From Pseudomonas extremorientalis (GTDB lineage Bacteria; Pseudomonadota; Gammaproteobacteria; Pseudomonadales; Pseudomonadaceae): 47,738 nucleotides of DNA. The number at the start of each line of letters is the position of its first letter. The stretch's first letter is position 1. The stretch is from assembly GCF_001870465.1 (NCBI RefSeq), contig NZ_MDGK01000063.1, positions 1 through 47,738 on the forward strand, given 5' to 3'. Below are positions 18,460 to 27,220 of this stretch, piece after piece. A model generated the notes under the pieces. That model did no database searches and had not been told where the DNA came from. It saw nothing but the letters and a program-made list of their open reading frames with translations. The translations under genes were made by a program, and so were the position numbers.

Positions 18460-19533
18460 GAAAAGACGCTGGGAGGTTTCACTGAAATCCTTCCACGCTT
18501 GCTCCGGCGCCAACGCTCGCGATTGAGCCTCCAGCACACTGTGGGCCGGCGTAGCGAAAGCGCGCTCCATCAGGCGCCCCCAAGCGTGCACATTGTCTGA
18601 CGGCGCGTACCAGCCAGCATCCGCCAACTGTTCGCGAAACACCGCCAACTCGCTGGTCAATACCGGCACACCGGCCATCACCGCCTCTTGCAGGATCAGT
18701 CCCAAGCCCTCTTCCGTCGATGGGATGGCCACCCAGTCAAACGCACGGTACAGAGTCGCCGCTTCTGGCAGATGGCCCGGCAACGATACCCTGCCTCGCA
18801 AATCCAGCTCGTCGATGCGCGCCTCAAGGGCAGGCCTTGCCGGCCCCTCACCGATAATCACCAGGCGCGCATCTGGTTGATGGGCCGACACACTGGCAAA
18901 CGCGTCAAGCAAACAGCCGAACCCCTTACCCTCCACCAACCGTCCGACGGCGCCCAGCACGGGCGAGCCTTCCAGCGGCAAGCCCAGATGCGAACGAGCC
19001 TGTTCCCGGGAAAGCGTGGCCGCACGAAAAGCCACTGGGTCAAATGCACTGCGCAGCACCGCGACGGGCCGTTGCAGATACCGCTCCAGCGAGCTTGCAA
19101 GGGTCTGCGACACGGCGGCGATGGTCAAGCGTGCAGCCGGAAACTGGTCGAGCAGCTTCTGGTCTGCTCGGCGCAAGCGCGTGGCGCCGTGAAAGACGAC
19201 AACGGCCCGTACCTGCGGCAACCGTTGGAGTACGGGCAATATCACCCGGGCCACGCCAATTCCATCCAGCAGCACAATTTCCAGATCCTCAGGCAGCGCC
19301 TTGTGAAACCGCGTACGCATCAGCGGCGTCAGCAGTTTCCACACGTGCCGGCCCTTGAGCTGGGCAGAGGAGAGGTTCCACTCTCGCACCGGATCACCTT
19401 TCTGCGCACCGCCTTGAAGCAGCCAAGTGTTGATCGGTGAAGGACAAATGGCATGAGACAGTATCTGTTGATGAACCTTCTGCACTGAAGCGAATGCAGA
19501 ACCCCCGGCCCACATGATATTGAGGATACTCAT
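18448..19533 (-). CDS. Glycosyltransferase family 4 (LPS outer core)
   Basis: This 361-residue GT-B enzyme has a donor-binding C-terminal half with LGAVGRLVEGKGFGCLLDAF and an E-x7-E motif in EEGLGLILQEAVMAGVPVLT. It probably adds a sugar to the outer core, on the cytoplasmic side. It occupies the place of wapR in P. aeruginosa, but the relationship is unproven and no sugar can be assigned. Its 3' end overlaps the convergent kinase-like gene by 12 bp. Confidence 0.88.
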   Translation of the reverse strand: MSILNIMWAGGSAFASVQKVHQQILSHAICPSPINTWLLQGGAQKGDPVREWNLSSAQLKGRHVWKLLTPLMRTRFHKALPEDLEIVLLDGIGVARVILPVLQRLPQVRAVVVFHGATRLRRADQKLLDQFPAARLTIAAVSQTLASSLERYLQRPVAVLRSAFDPVAFRAATLSREQARSHLGLPLEGSPVLGAVGRLVEGKGFGCLLDAFASVSAHQPDARLVIIGEGPARPALEARIDELDLRGRVSLPGHLPEAATLYRAFDWVAIPSTEEGLGLILQEAVMAGVPVLTSELAVFREQLADAGWYAPSDNVHAWGRLMERAFATPAHSVLEAQSRALAPEQAWKDFSETSQRLFSCR

Positions 19534-19580
19534 CGATAAAAGTGACCTTTTGCGGCGTGAAGGTGGCTTGTCATAAGCAA

Positions 19581-20342
19581 CTAATGGATCAACCAGCCGA
19601 TACCCAGTCCCAGTATCAACATGGCCGCCAGCTTGATCCGCTCTCGCCGCTTGCGCCGTGCTTTGGTCAGACGCTCTTTCGCCGTCGCCACATGCAGACC
19701 GAAACCGGTATGCAAAACCGCATCACCTTCAAGAGTCACGGCCACCAGGTTCAACTGCGCGTAACGCTTGGACAACCCTTTCTCACCCTCAAACCCGGCA
19801 TAGGGAGCGCACAACCGATACTCCTTGATACGACGCAGCCCAGGGTTCAGTGAAAACCCCTGCCACTCAGGCTTGTCGGACTGCAAGGGATAACACGGCA
19901 CCCCGCCGATCACCTCGCGCGGCCCCAGATGGATATAGGGGCTGTGCACCTGCAAGTCATAAACGTAATTGCGTAACCATACCTGCAGAATGTCGGGGCG
20001 CTGCTCCAGCACAGTTTTGGAGTCCTCGACAAAACCCGGTCGATAAAACGCCCAGTCATCCTCGCAATGGAAAATGTAGGGAGTCTTGACCAACTCGTAA
20101 GCCAAGTCGATGGATGCCAACTGCCCAAGCTTTGGGCGGTTGATCAAAAAAGTGCAATGTCTTTGCCAGTGTTCGGGAACCGCAAGGCGCACGGCTTCAT
20201 CGCCGGAGTCTTCAGTAATCAAGACTTCGCGTATGTCCGCCGTATTGAACAGATCGAAGCTCTCGAGCGTGCGCTTCAACAAATCGAAGCGACCACAACT
20301 GGTCACCACGAGCGTTATGTCGCTTTGATCGGAGAATTGCAT
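19581..20342 (-). CDS. GT-A glycosyltransferase-like protein with C-terminal membrane anchor
   Basis: This 253-residue protein starts with a nucleotide-sugar-binding fold (ITLVVTSCGRFDLLKRTLES) and has YIFHCEDDWAFYRPGF, which contains the DxD-like acidic motif EDD. The last 20 residues (KLAAMLILGLGIGWLIH) form a single hydrophobic helix after a very basic stretch, suggesting an inner-membrane tail anchor. It is likely to act on the LPS outer core, with donor and acceptor unknown. It lies between the GT4 gene (47 bp downstream) and ssg (51 bp upstream) on the same strand. Confidence 0.8.
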   Translation of the reverse strand: MQFSDQSDITLVVTSCGRFDLLKRTLESFDLFNTADIREVLITEDSGDEAVRLAVPEHWQRHCTFLINRPKLGQLASIDLAYELVKTPYIFHCEDDWAFYRPGFVEDSKTVLEQRPDILQVWLRNYVYDLQVHSPYIHLGPREVIGGVPCYPLQSDKPEWQGFSLNPGLRRIKEYRLCAPYAGFEGEKGLSKRYAQLNLVAVTLEGDAVLHTGFGLHVATAKERLTKARRKRRERIKLAAMLILGLGIGWLIH

Positions 20343-20393
20343 TCAAGCCTCGATAATATCATATAGCCATCATTTACGGCTACTCAGCCGATA

Positions 20394-21350
20394 TTAAACG
20401 CCCAGCTTCAGGCGCAACCTTTCCAGCATACTCAAGGGAGAACGCGGCCTTAAGGGCGGCTTTAATACCTCGACAATACGCTGGCCGATACGGGCAAAAC
20501 TGAACTCGCCAACCGCCAGCGCTTGCCCACGGCGTGCAATATCGGTCGCCAACGACGGGTTGGACCGCAACACGGCGAGCTTTTCCTGCAACTGCGGGAT
20601 GTCCTTATAGAACACCACATTGACCATATCCTCAAAGCCAAGGGCCTCGTTTTCCGCCGCACCCTGGTCAAACGCCAGCAGTACGCAGCCACAGGCCATG
20701 GCTTCGAAGTTCTTGATCATGTATTCGCCCATGCCCACATCGGCACTGACGAAAAAGCGGATGCGGTTGAGGGTGGCGCAATATTCCTCACCGGACTTGG
20801 TGCGCGTCACCACCAAAGGCTCAACCTTCGCCAGCTCATCGAGCAATGCCTTGCGACCACTGTAGGCCACGCTGTTGGTGCTGCCGACAAATGCCAGTTC
20901 AATATCACGCTCACGATCCTGGGGCTGCAACAGTGCCTGGTCATAGCCCTTGGGTACGAATACCGCATCAAAACCTTCGGCCCGCAGGCGCTCGGTCACC
21001 ATGTGGCCGGAGCTGATCACCCGCGCCCACGGCAGGCGCCGGTAATGCGCGCTGAACTTGCCGGTGTACTTGCAGGGAATGTAGTTCTGGTAAGCATCGT
21101 GCTCGAGGATCACCAGGTTCGGGATCGTGCGGATAAATCCGACCTGACGGATTTCCTGCTTGAAGCGCAGGAAGAACACGATGCGGTCGTAACGGGTCAC
21201 GTCGACTTCGCGCCGGAAGTAACCACGCAGGTTGCGCTGATCAGCACTGCTCAGCCAGCGGGTATCACACTCGCAGTGCTCGGCAATGCCTTCGTACAAG
21301 CGATCGAGGATGGCGCGCTGTTCTTTCTGCACCAGAAACAAGACTTTCAT
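20394..21350 (-). CDS. ssg: Ssg-type glycosyltransferase (cell-surface polysaccharide)
   Basis: This 318-residue protein matches in size and neighbourhood the Ssg protein of pseudomonads (PA5001), which affects LPS and exopolysaccharide, phage sensitivity and surface properties. It opens with MKVLFLVQKEQRAILDRLYE. Its second half has IELAFVGSTNSVAYSGRKAL and EYMIKNFEAMACGCVLLAFD, the donor-binding region of GT-B/CgeB-type enzymes. Its ATG overlaps the dnpA stop (ATGA), so it is coupled to dnpA. The sugar transferred is not evident. Confidence 0.85.
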   Translation of the reverse strand: MKVLFLVQKEQRAILDRLYEGIAEHCECDTRWLSSADQRNLRGYFRREVDVTRYDRIVFFLRFKQEIRQVGFIRTIPNLVILEHDAYQNYIPCKYTGKFSAHYRRLPWARVISSGHMVTERLRAEGFDAVFVPKGYDQALLQPQDRERDIELAFVGSTNSVAYSGRKALLDELAKVEPLVVTRTKSGEEYCATLNRIRFFVSADVGMGEYMIKNFEAMACGCVLLAFDQGAAENEALGFEDMVNVVFYKDIPQLQEKLAVLRSNPSLATDIARRGQALAVGEFSFARIGQRIVEVLKPPLRPRSPLSMLERLRLKLGV

Positions 21351-22759
21351 GACTCATCCTTTCCCAAACGCCACAACAACTCGTGCCGTCGTACGGCCTT
21401 GCGGAAAAATTCGTTCTCACCATAGGGCGACGGCGCACGGCCCGCCAAGACACGCTGCAGCCAGCGTCGTACACGGCGCTTGAACGGCGGTGCCGGTTGC
21501 AGGTCATGCATCATGCCCAACGCCATGGCCTTATCGCGCTGCTGCGCCAGCGACAGCGACACACTGTAGGGTGACAACACCAACGCGTCGTCGAACTGCG
21601 GCGGCAACGCAATGCCGGCGCCTGCATCGCCCATGGGCCAGCGGTCGTTGTCATGCAGGTGGTTGGCATAGCCCAGGACAGTTGTCGGTTGCCACTCCAG
21701 CCCTTGCAAGGCTTCGGTGACCGCCTGGTGCGCACAGATGTGATCAGGGTGCGGGTCGAGGACCGGATGGGGCAGCACAATCACCTCGGGGCGCGCCGTC
21801 AGCAACAAGTGGCGCAGGTCGGCCAGCAGGTTGTTCCAGGTGGGCAGGCCATCCTGGTCCGCCGGCAACGGGTGCGGGTTGAACTGGCGGAACAGGCGGA
21901 TATCCGACAAATCCGCCTCACGCGACGCGACCGGCTGATCCGGCGTCGCCCGCATCGCCGGCAATTGCAGGCAGAAGTAGCCCAATTGCACGCATTGCGC
22001 CTCGGGTACCCCGGCCCAGCGGGGTACGGCAATGCTGTCCCAGGCACGCAGGCGTCCCTTGATGCGCGCGGCCTCGACCGCATCCAGGCCCATCTTTTGA
22101 TAGTGCTCGGCTTCGATTTCACCGGCGGTGAGGGTCACGATCCAGGGTTTGTCGGCCTGGCTGTAAAGACCAAATGCGGCCAGCTCGGCATCGTCGGCAT
22201 GGGGCGCGATGACCATCACCCGTTGCGCCGTGTAATCCGCAGTGGCCCAGGCCCAAAGCCGGGGCGCTCCCAGCAATCGGCAAAAGCGCCCATGCAAGCG
22301 CAACTCATCGGCCATCAGGGCCGGGGCCAAGCCACTGAGGTTGAGATAACGCACGCCATTCACGCCTCGCTCGAAGGCCTGGCGGTCGGGACTCTCGCCC
22401 CCCAGAATCTCGACAGCAGGGTCCAGCAGGCGCCCCAACCAAGCGCTTTTGACCCGGATCGCCAACACCAACGTCGCATCGGTCTCCAGAGCCGAATCAA
22501 CCAGCAGACGCCCGCCCTCGAAGCGAACCCCACTCACCTCGGCATCCGCCGAAAAACGGTATTGATAGTCTTCGCCAGGCGCATAAAACAAATGGTCGGC
22601 AAACCAGGCTTCATGGGCAACCCAGGCCAGCACGCCCAGTACCAAGGGCAACCACCAGGCCACGCAGATGCCGATCGCCACCAACAGCAGCAAGCCGATC
22701 AACAGGCCGATGCGCTTGTTGCGCCGATGGCGCTTGAGCAATTGCTGTTTGCGGCTCAT
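21347..22759 (-). CDS. dnpA: PIG-L family de-N-acetylase DnpA
   Basis: This 470-residue protein is a probable zinc-dependent de-N-acetylase acting on a surface sugar; the P. aeruginosa orthologue has been linked to antibiotic tolerance. Residues 10-50 form two hydrophobic helices (IGLLIGLLLLVAIGICVAWW and the next segment), so it is membrane-bound. The metal site is in VIAPHADDAELAAFG and in LDPHPDHICAHQAV, the PIG-L signatures. The start at 22759 (MSRKQQLLKRHRR) overlaps the mig-14 stop by 4 bp and is preferred over an upstream alternative at 22786. It is in an operon with mig-14 and ssg. Confidence 0.9.
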   Translation of the reverse strand: MSRKQQLLKRHRRNKRIGLLIGLLLLVAIGICVAWWLPLVLGVLAWVAHEAWFADHLFYAPGEDYQYRFSADAEVSGVRFEGGRLLVDSALETDATLVLAIRVKSAWLGRLLDPAVEILGGESPDRQAFERGVNGVRYLNLSGLAPALMADELRLHGRFCRLLGAPRLWAWATADYTAQRVMVIAPHADDAELAAFGLYSQADKPWIVTLTAGEIEAEHYQKMGLDAVEAARIKGRLRAWDSIAVPRWAGVPEAQCVQLGYFCLQLPAMRATPDQPVASREADLSDIRLFRQFNPHPLPADQDGLPTWNNLLADLRHLLLTARPEVIVLPHPVLDPHPDHICAHQAVTEALQGLEWQPTTVLGYANHLHDNDRWPMGDAGAGIALPPQFDDALVLSPYSVSLSLAQQRDKAMALGMMHDLQPAPPFKRRVRRWLQRVLAGRAPSPYGENEFFRKAVRRHELLWRLGKDES

Positions 22760-23652
22760 ACGGTCAGCACCGGCACAGGGTTGCACCAGCGGTCCTTGTA
22801 CTCGCGGTCGGCACGCCCAAAGGAAAACCGCAGCGGCTTGCCGACTTCACGCGCCTGTTCCCAGGCACTCTGGGTGTTGAGAAAACTCAAGACACTGCCC
22901 GGGCTGAACGCACGGGTTTCAGGGTCGACGCCACCATTGACATACTCCACGCTGATCCACTCGGGCGACTCGACCCGGTACACCAGTTGGACCGCAATCG
23001 GCGCATCGTTTAGAAAGATCACCGAGCCGATCAGCCACTCGCGCAGCAACTCGATCACCTCAGCCATACGCTCGGCGCCCGTGGCGACAAAGCCCCAGCG
23101 GCGCAGGAACAAATCGCAGTAGATCGCCGCCAGCTCCTGGCTGGAAAACTCACCCACCGGCCGCACGACGCCGCCCGCCTCTTCCAGCAGGCGCAGTTCA
23201 CGGCGCTGGTTGTAGCGGAATTTCTTCGACAGTTCTTCCGGCGTACGCGCCATGGCCAGTTGCTCGGCCTGGGGCTTGAGGCCACTGAAACGGCCTTCGT
23301 TCAACACCGACAGATAGCGCGCACGCTGACGCAGCGGCGCCTTGGCCCTAGCGGCTGCCGGCAAGATCAGCTCGGCATTGCCCAGGTCGAACAGGCCCTT
23401 TTTGCCGCGCTGCTTGAGTACATCCTTGGACAACGCCAGGTCACGCCCCCAAGTGGCGATGCACGCCTGAAGATCGCCGCCCTGCTCCCAGGCCAGGTAA
23501 CGCACCGGGATCTCGGCAAGCCCCGCCAGGCGTTCGATCACCTGTGGATGGGTGGCGACGCTGCCGCCAAAACGCTGCCAGGCATCGCTGTAGACTGGCG
23601 CGTCAACAACGGACCAGCCTCGCTCGCGCCAGCCTCGGAATCGATTGAGCAT
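22756..23652 (-). CDS. mig-14: Mig-14 family protein
   Basis: This 298-residue protein is of the Mig-14 type, first known from Salmonella, where it supports resistance to antimicrobial peptides at the inner membrane. The C-terminal half, with LSKKFRYNQRRELRLLEEAG and ADREYKDRWCNPVPVLTV, resembles GNAT/FemABX-like acyltransferases, which would fit a cell-envelope modification; this is inference. The ATG at 23652 shares one base with the wapH stop and its own stop overlaps the dnpA start by 4 bp. Confidence 0.9.
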   Translation of the reverse strand: MLNRFRGWRERGWSVVDAPVYSDAWQRFGGSVATHPQVIERLAGLAEIPVRYLAWEQGGDLQACIATWGRDLALSKDVLKQRGKKGLFDLGNAELILPAAARAKAPLRQRARYLSVLNEGRFSGLKPQAEQLAMARTPEELSKKFRYNQRRELRLLEEAGGVVRPVGEFSSQELAAIYCDLFLRRWGFVATGAERMAEVIELLREWLIGSVIFLNDAPIAVQLVYRVESPEWISVEYVNGGVDPETRAFSPGSVLSFLNTQSAWEQAREVGKPLRFSFGRADREYKDRWCNPVPVLTV

Positions 23653-24782
23653 CAAGCCCCCGCGGTCAGTTCAATAACGTGCGGCAGTTGCCAGAAAGTA
23701 TCGCGTACCGCCTGATCCGAGAAACGCGCATGCAGGCGCTCCAGCATCATCTCGGCACACTGCCGTTGCTGCTGGCGATCCATCGCGGCCAGGTGCCGCA
23801 GCCCCTGGGCCAGGCGCTCGGCGTCGCCAAAGGGGAACAGGACACCTACCCCTTCCACTACTTCCTTCGCCCCGCCACAGGCCGTGACCAGCAACGGCAC
23901 GCCAGCAACCATGGCCTCCAGCAACACCATGCCGAACGGCTCGTGGTCGGAGCTCAGTGCAAAGACATCGAATGCGCGGAAATACCGGCGCGCATCCGGC
24001 ACCTGGCCAAGGAACAGCACCTTGTCGGCAACGCCCAGTTCCCGGGCCAGTTCCTTGAGGTCCTGCTCCAGGCGGCCACTGCCGAGGATCGCCAGTCGGC
24101 TTCGCTCCGGCAGTTGCGGCAGTGCCAGGGCAAAACCCTTGAGCAACGTGGCCTGGTCCTTGTCCGGGTGCAGGCGGCCGACATTGCCGACTACCCACTC
24201 GTCCGGCGACAGCCCCAGGGCGTCACGTGCCTCATCCACCGGCACCTGCATGGCCTGCTGGGCGTCGACATCGATGCGGTTGTACAGCGTCTGGATCCGC
24301 GTAGCCGGCCAAGCCGGCAGGCAACGGCGCATATCGTCACGCACCGCGTCGGACACCCCGAGCAGGCTCAGGCGCTTGCGGAAAATGCCGGCAAACAGCT
24401 TGCGGCTACGGCGCTGGTAATCACCAAAGGCATGATGCACACCGATCACCGGCAACCGCGTGGCCAGCAAGGCCACGTAGATCGGCTTGAAACGGTGGGC
24501 AATGCAGAATCTGAAATTGCGCGACGCTGCGATCTTGCGCAACTCGGCAATAGCCCCAAGCTTGAGGCCGCGAACGGCCTTGGAGCTGAATTCCATGAAC
24601 AGCACTTCATCACTGGCGCAACCGGCGGCCACCTCGGGGTCGGCGACCCCGGTGAGGAACACCGTGGTCACTTTGTAGCCGGAGCCTGCGAACAGACTGG
24701 CGTACTGCCGCGCGCAGTCCAGGAACGGCCCGTCATAGCCGTGGCAGAACTGCAGGACGTGGCGTTCAGCCGAGCGCGTCAT
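23652..24782 (-). CDS. wapH: LPS core glycosyltransferase WapH (GT4)
   Basis: This 376-residue GT-B glycosyltransferase has a donor-binding half with VVGNVGRLHPDKDQATLLKG and the E-x7-E motif in HEPFGMVLLEAMVAGVPLL. The N-terminal domain includes HRFKPIYVALLATRLPVIGV. It corresponds by position and sequence type to WapH (PA5004), which adds an outer-core glucose in P. aeruginosa. The 5' end overlaps the carbamoyltransferase by 17 bp, so they are coupled. Confidence 0.88.
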   Translation of the reverse strand: MTRSAERHVLQFCHGYDGPFLDCARQYASLFAGSGYKVTTVFLTGVADPEVAAGCASDEVLFMEFSSKAVRGLKLGAIAELRKIAASRNFRFCIAHRFKPIYVALLATRLPVIGVHHAFGDYQRRSRKLFAGIFRKRLSLLGVSDAVRDDMRRCLPAWPATRIQTLYNRIDVDAQQAMQVPVDEARDALGLSPDEWVVGNVGRLHPDKDQATLLKGFALALPQLPERSRLAILGSGRLEQDLKELARELGVADKVLFLGQVPDARRYFRAFDVFALSSDHEPFGMVLLEAMVAGVPLLVTACGGAKEVVEGVGVLFPFGDAERLAQGLRHLAAMDRQQQRQCAEMMLERLHARFSDQAVRDTFWQLPHVIELTAGA

Positions 24783-26523
24783 AAGGGTCCACGCCGTCCT
24801 TGACGACCAGGATGTCTTCCATGATCAGGTATTGCAGGTCGGAGCCGAAGAACATGTTCAGCGCGTCGGTCGGCGAGCAGATCATCGCTTCGCCGCGACG
24901 GTTGAGCGAGGTGTTCAGGGACACGCCGTTGCCGGTCAGCACTTCGAGCTCTTTCATCATGTCGTAGTAGCGCGGGTTGTACTCGCGCTTGAGCACCTGG
25001 GCGCGGGAGGTGCCATCTTCATGGACCACTTCCGGCACGCGGGTCTTCCACTCTTCGGCCACTTCAAAGGTGAAGGTCATGAAGGGTGCAGGGTGGTCGA
25101 CCTTGATCATCTGCGGCGCGACGGTGTCGAGCATCGACGGGCAGAAAGGCCTCCAGCGCTCGCGGAACTTGATCTGATGGTTGATGCGGTCCGCCACCCC
25201 GGTGGCGCTAGGGCAACCGATGATCGAACGACCGCCGAGTGCACGCGGGCCAAACTCCATGCGGCCCTGGAACCAGGCCACCGGGTTGCCATCGACCATG
25301 ATCTTGGCGATGCGCTGGGGCATGTTCTCGATCTTGCGCCAGTTCGGCTTGCTCTCGTGCTTGGCGCACGCGGCGATCACGTCTTCGTTGCTGTAGGACG
25401 GGCCGAGGTAGACGTGCTCCATCTTCTCCACCGGCACACCCCGGGCGTGGGACACGTAGGCCGCTGCGCCCACGGCAGTACCGGCATCGCCGGAGGCTGG
25501 CTGTACGAACAGCTCCTTGACGTCATCACGGGCGATGATTTTCTGGTTCAGCTTGACGTTCAGCGCGCAGCCGCCGGCGAAGGCCAGCTTGCCGGTGTCC
25601 TTGAGGATGTCGCCCAGGTAGTGGTCGATCATCTGCAGGGCCAGCTTCTCGAACAGCGCCTGCATGCTGGCGGCGTAGTGGATGTACGGCTCGTCGGCGA
25701 TATCGCCTTCGCGCTTGGGGCCCAGCCACTCGATCAGTTTTGGCGAGAAGTAGAAACCCTTGCCCTTCTCTTTATAACGGCGCAGGCCGATGACGTTGGC
25801 GTAGTCGGTATTGATCACCAGCTCGCCGTTCTCGAAGGAGGCCAGGCGCGAGAAATCGTACTTGCTGGCATCGCCATAGGGCGCCATGCCCATGACCTTG
25901 AACTCACCGTCGAGCATCTCGAAACCGAGGAACTCGGTGATCGCGCCGTACAGGCCGCCCAGGGAGTCCGGGTCGTAGAATTCCTTGATCTTGTGGATCT
26001 TGCCGTTTTCGCCGTAGCCGAAGAACGTGGTGGCGTACTCACCTTTACCGTCGATCCCGAGGATCGCGGTTTTCTCCTGGAAGCCGGAGCAGTGGTAGGC
26101 GCTGGAAGCGTGGGCCAGGTGGTGTTCAACCGGTTCGATCTTGATTTTCTTCGGATCGAAGCCCAGTTGCTCCAGGCACCAGACGATCTTGTTGCGATAG
26201 CGCTTGTAGCGACGGTTGCCCATCAGGATCGCATCAAGGGCGCGGTCCGGGGCGTACCAGTAACGCTTGGCGTAATGCCAGCGCGCCTCACCGAACAGGC
26301 TGATCGGGGCGAACGGGATCGCCACCACGTCAACGTCGGAAGGCTTGATACCGGCCTGTTCCAGGCAGAACTTCGCCGACTCGTAGGGCATGCGGTTCTT
26401 TGCATGTTTGTCGCGTACGAAGCGTTCTTCTTCGGCGGCAGCGATCAGCTTGCCGTCGATATACAAGGCTGCGGAAGGATCATGGCTAAGGGCGCCGGAC
26501 AGGCCAAGAATCGTCAATGCCAC
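24766..26523 (-). CDS. wapO: LPS heptose carbamoyltransferase (NodU/CmcH family)
   Basis: This 585-residue enzyme would transfer carbamoyl from carbamoyl phosphate through an adenylate to a sugar hydroxyl. In P. aeruginosa the matching gene (PA5005) gives the 7-O-carbamoyl group on HepII. The Kae1-like N-terminal domain has GLSGALSHDPSAALYIDGKL, the metal-binding HHLAHASSAYHCSGF and ILGIDGKGEYATTFFGYGE. AGGCALNVKLNQKIIARDDV and FQGRMEFGPRALGGRSIIGC mark the C-terminal domain. It is the first gene of the minus-strand run that continues with wapH, mig-14, dnpA and ssg. The symbol is from memory of the Pseudomonas LPS literature. Confidence 0.92.
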   Translation of the reverse strand: MALTILGLSGALSHDPSAALYIDGKLIAAAEEERFVRDKHAKNRMPYESAKFCLEQAGIKPSDVDVVAIPFAPISLFGEARWHYAKRYWYAPDRALDAILMGNRRYKRYRNKIVWCLEQLGFDPKKIKIEPVEHHLAHASSAYHCSGFQEKTAILGIDGKGEYATTFFGYGENGKIHKIKEFYDPDSLGGLYGAITEFLGFEMLDGEFKVMGMAPYGDASKYDFSRLASFENGELVINTDYANVIGLRRYKEKGKGFYFSPKLIEWLGPKREGDIADEPYIHYAASMQALFEKLALQMIDHYLGDILKDTGKLAFAGGCALNVKLNQKIIARDDVKELFVQPASGDAGTAVGAAAYVSHARGVPVEKMEHVYLGPSYSNEDVIAACAKHESKPNWRKIENMPQRIAKIMVDGNPVAWFQGRMEFGPRALGGRSIIGCPSATGVADRINHQIKFRERWRPFCPSMLDTVAPQMIKVDHPAPFMTFTFEVAEEWKTRVPEVVHEDGTSRAQVLKREYNPRYYDMMKELEVLTGNGVSLNTSLNRRGEAMICSPTDALNMFFGSDLQYLIMEDILVVKDGVDPYDALG

Positions 26524-26568
26524 AGGGGTCTAGCCTCTTTTAGTCTGCATGCAGGCGGGTTGCGCCTG

Positions 26569-26600
26569 AAAAAAGTGTGTTTCCCGCCTGGGCGGGAAAC
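26569..26600 (-). terminator. Terminator after the YceK-like lipoprotein gene
   Basis: GTTTCCCGCC and GGCGGGAAAC (26579-26600) form a stem, and on the minus strand they are followed by ACACACTTTTTTC. The signal lies between the lipoprotein stop and the carbamoyltransferase start and should insulate the LPS operon from read-through. Confidence 0.75.
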
Positions 26601-26665
26601 AGCTAAAGGGCGGGATTATAGCGTAAAAGCGAGGGGAAGCTGTTAGCGGCGAGCGTCAAGAGGGA

Positions 26666-27022
26666 TCAGCGGAAGATCTCGATGCTGCCGTCCCGGCTTT
26701 GACGGTAAACGGTGTAGGGCAGCACCAGGGTGTCCAGCACGCCGGAGGCGACAAACTCGACCGCGACAAAGGGTAGCATGCTCCCGCCATGGTCGATCAG
26801 GCTGTTGTCCTTCAGGCTCTTGTCGGGCGCCGGCTCCCCATTGAGCGTGCAGAACCCGTAGATCACCCCACTGTAGATGCGCGGCACGTTTTCGCAGTGA
26901 CTGCGCGAGTCCTTGAGGTTCTGGCTGGTGACCGCGTCGGGTCGGAAGACCGTATTGATGGTTCCGCAGCCCGTCAACACAAGCGACAGCGTACTGCACA
27001 AGACTTTCGACCCCATCCTCAT
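26666..27022 (-). CDS. YceK/YidQ-family lipoprotein
   Basis: This 118-residue small lipoprotein has a type II signal peptide ending in the lipobox LVLTGCG, so it should be lipid-anchored in the envelope. After the Cys come YSGVIYGFCTLNGEP and VEFVASGVLDTLVLPYTVYR, the latter typical of YceK/YidQ proteins. The function is unknown. The start at 27022 follows an AAGGAG site at good spacing; an in-frame ATG at 27043 is less likely. It is divergent from the TonB receptor and downstream is a terminator. Confidence 0.85.
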   Translation of the reverse strand: MRMGSKVLCSTLSLVLTGCGTINTVFRPDAVTSQNLKDSRSHCENVPRIYSGVIYGFCTLNGEPAPDKSLKDNSLIDHGGSMLPFVAVEFVASGVLDTLVLPYTVYRQSRDGSIEIFR

Positions 27023-27220
27023 GACCCTCTCCTTATGGCCCATCCGCCATTGTTATTGCCAAGGCTGACCACGCTACCATCGCCAAGGTGGGTGACCCAA
27101 AGCAGCAACATTGATTTGCAGCGTAGGACGATTCCCAAATGATAAAAATCGCCTGAGCCACTAAACTCGCGCCCCTTTGCGCGTCTACCTCCTATGCGCG
27201 CCATGGATTCCGGCTGACTG

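Noticed and set aside
27121..27220. Possible Fur box upstream of the TonB receptor (AATGATAAAAATC)
   Set aside because: Only about half of the 19-bp consensus fits and the other arm is missing. PqqU-type receptors need not be iron-regulated.
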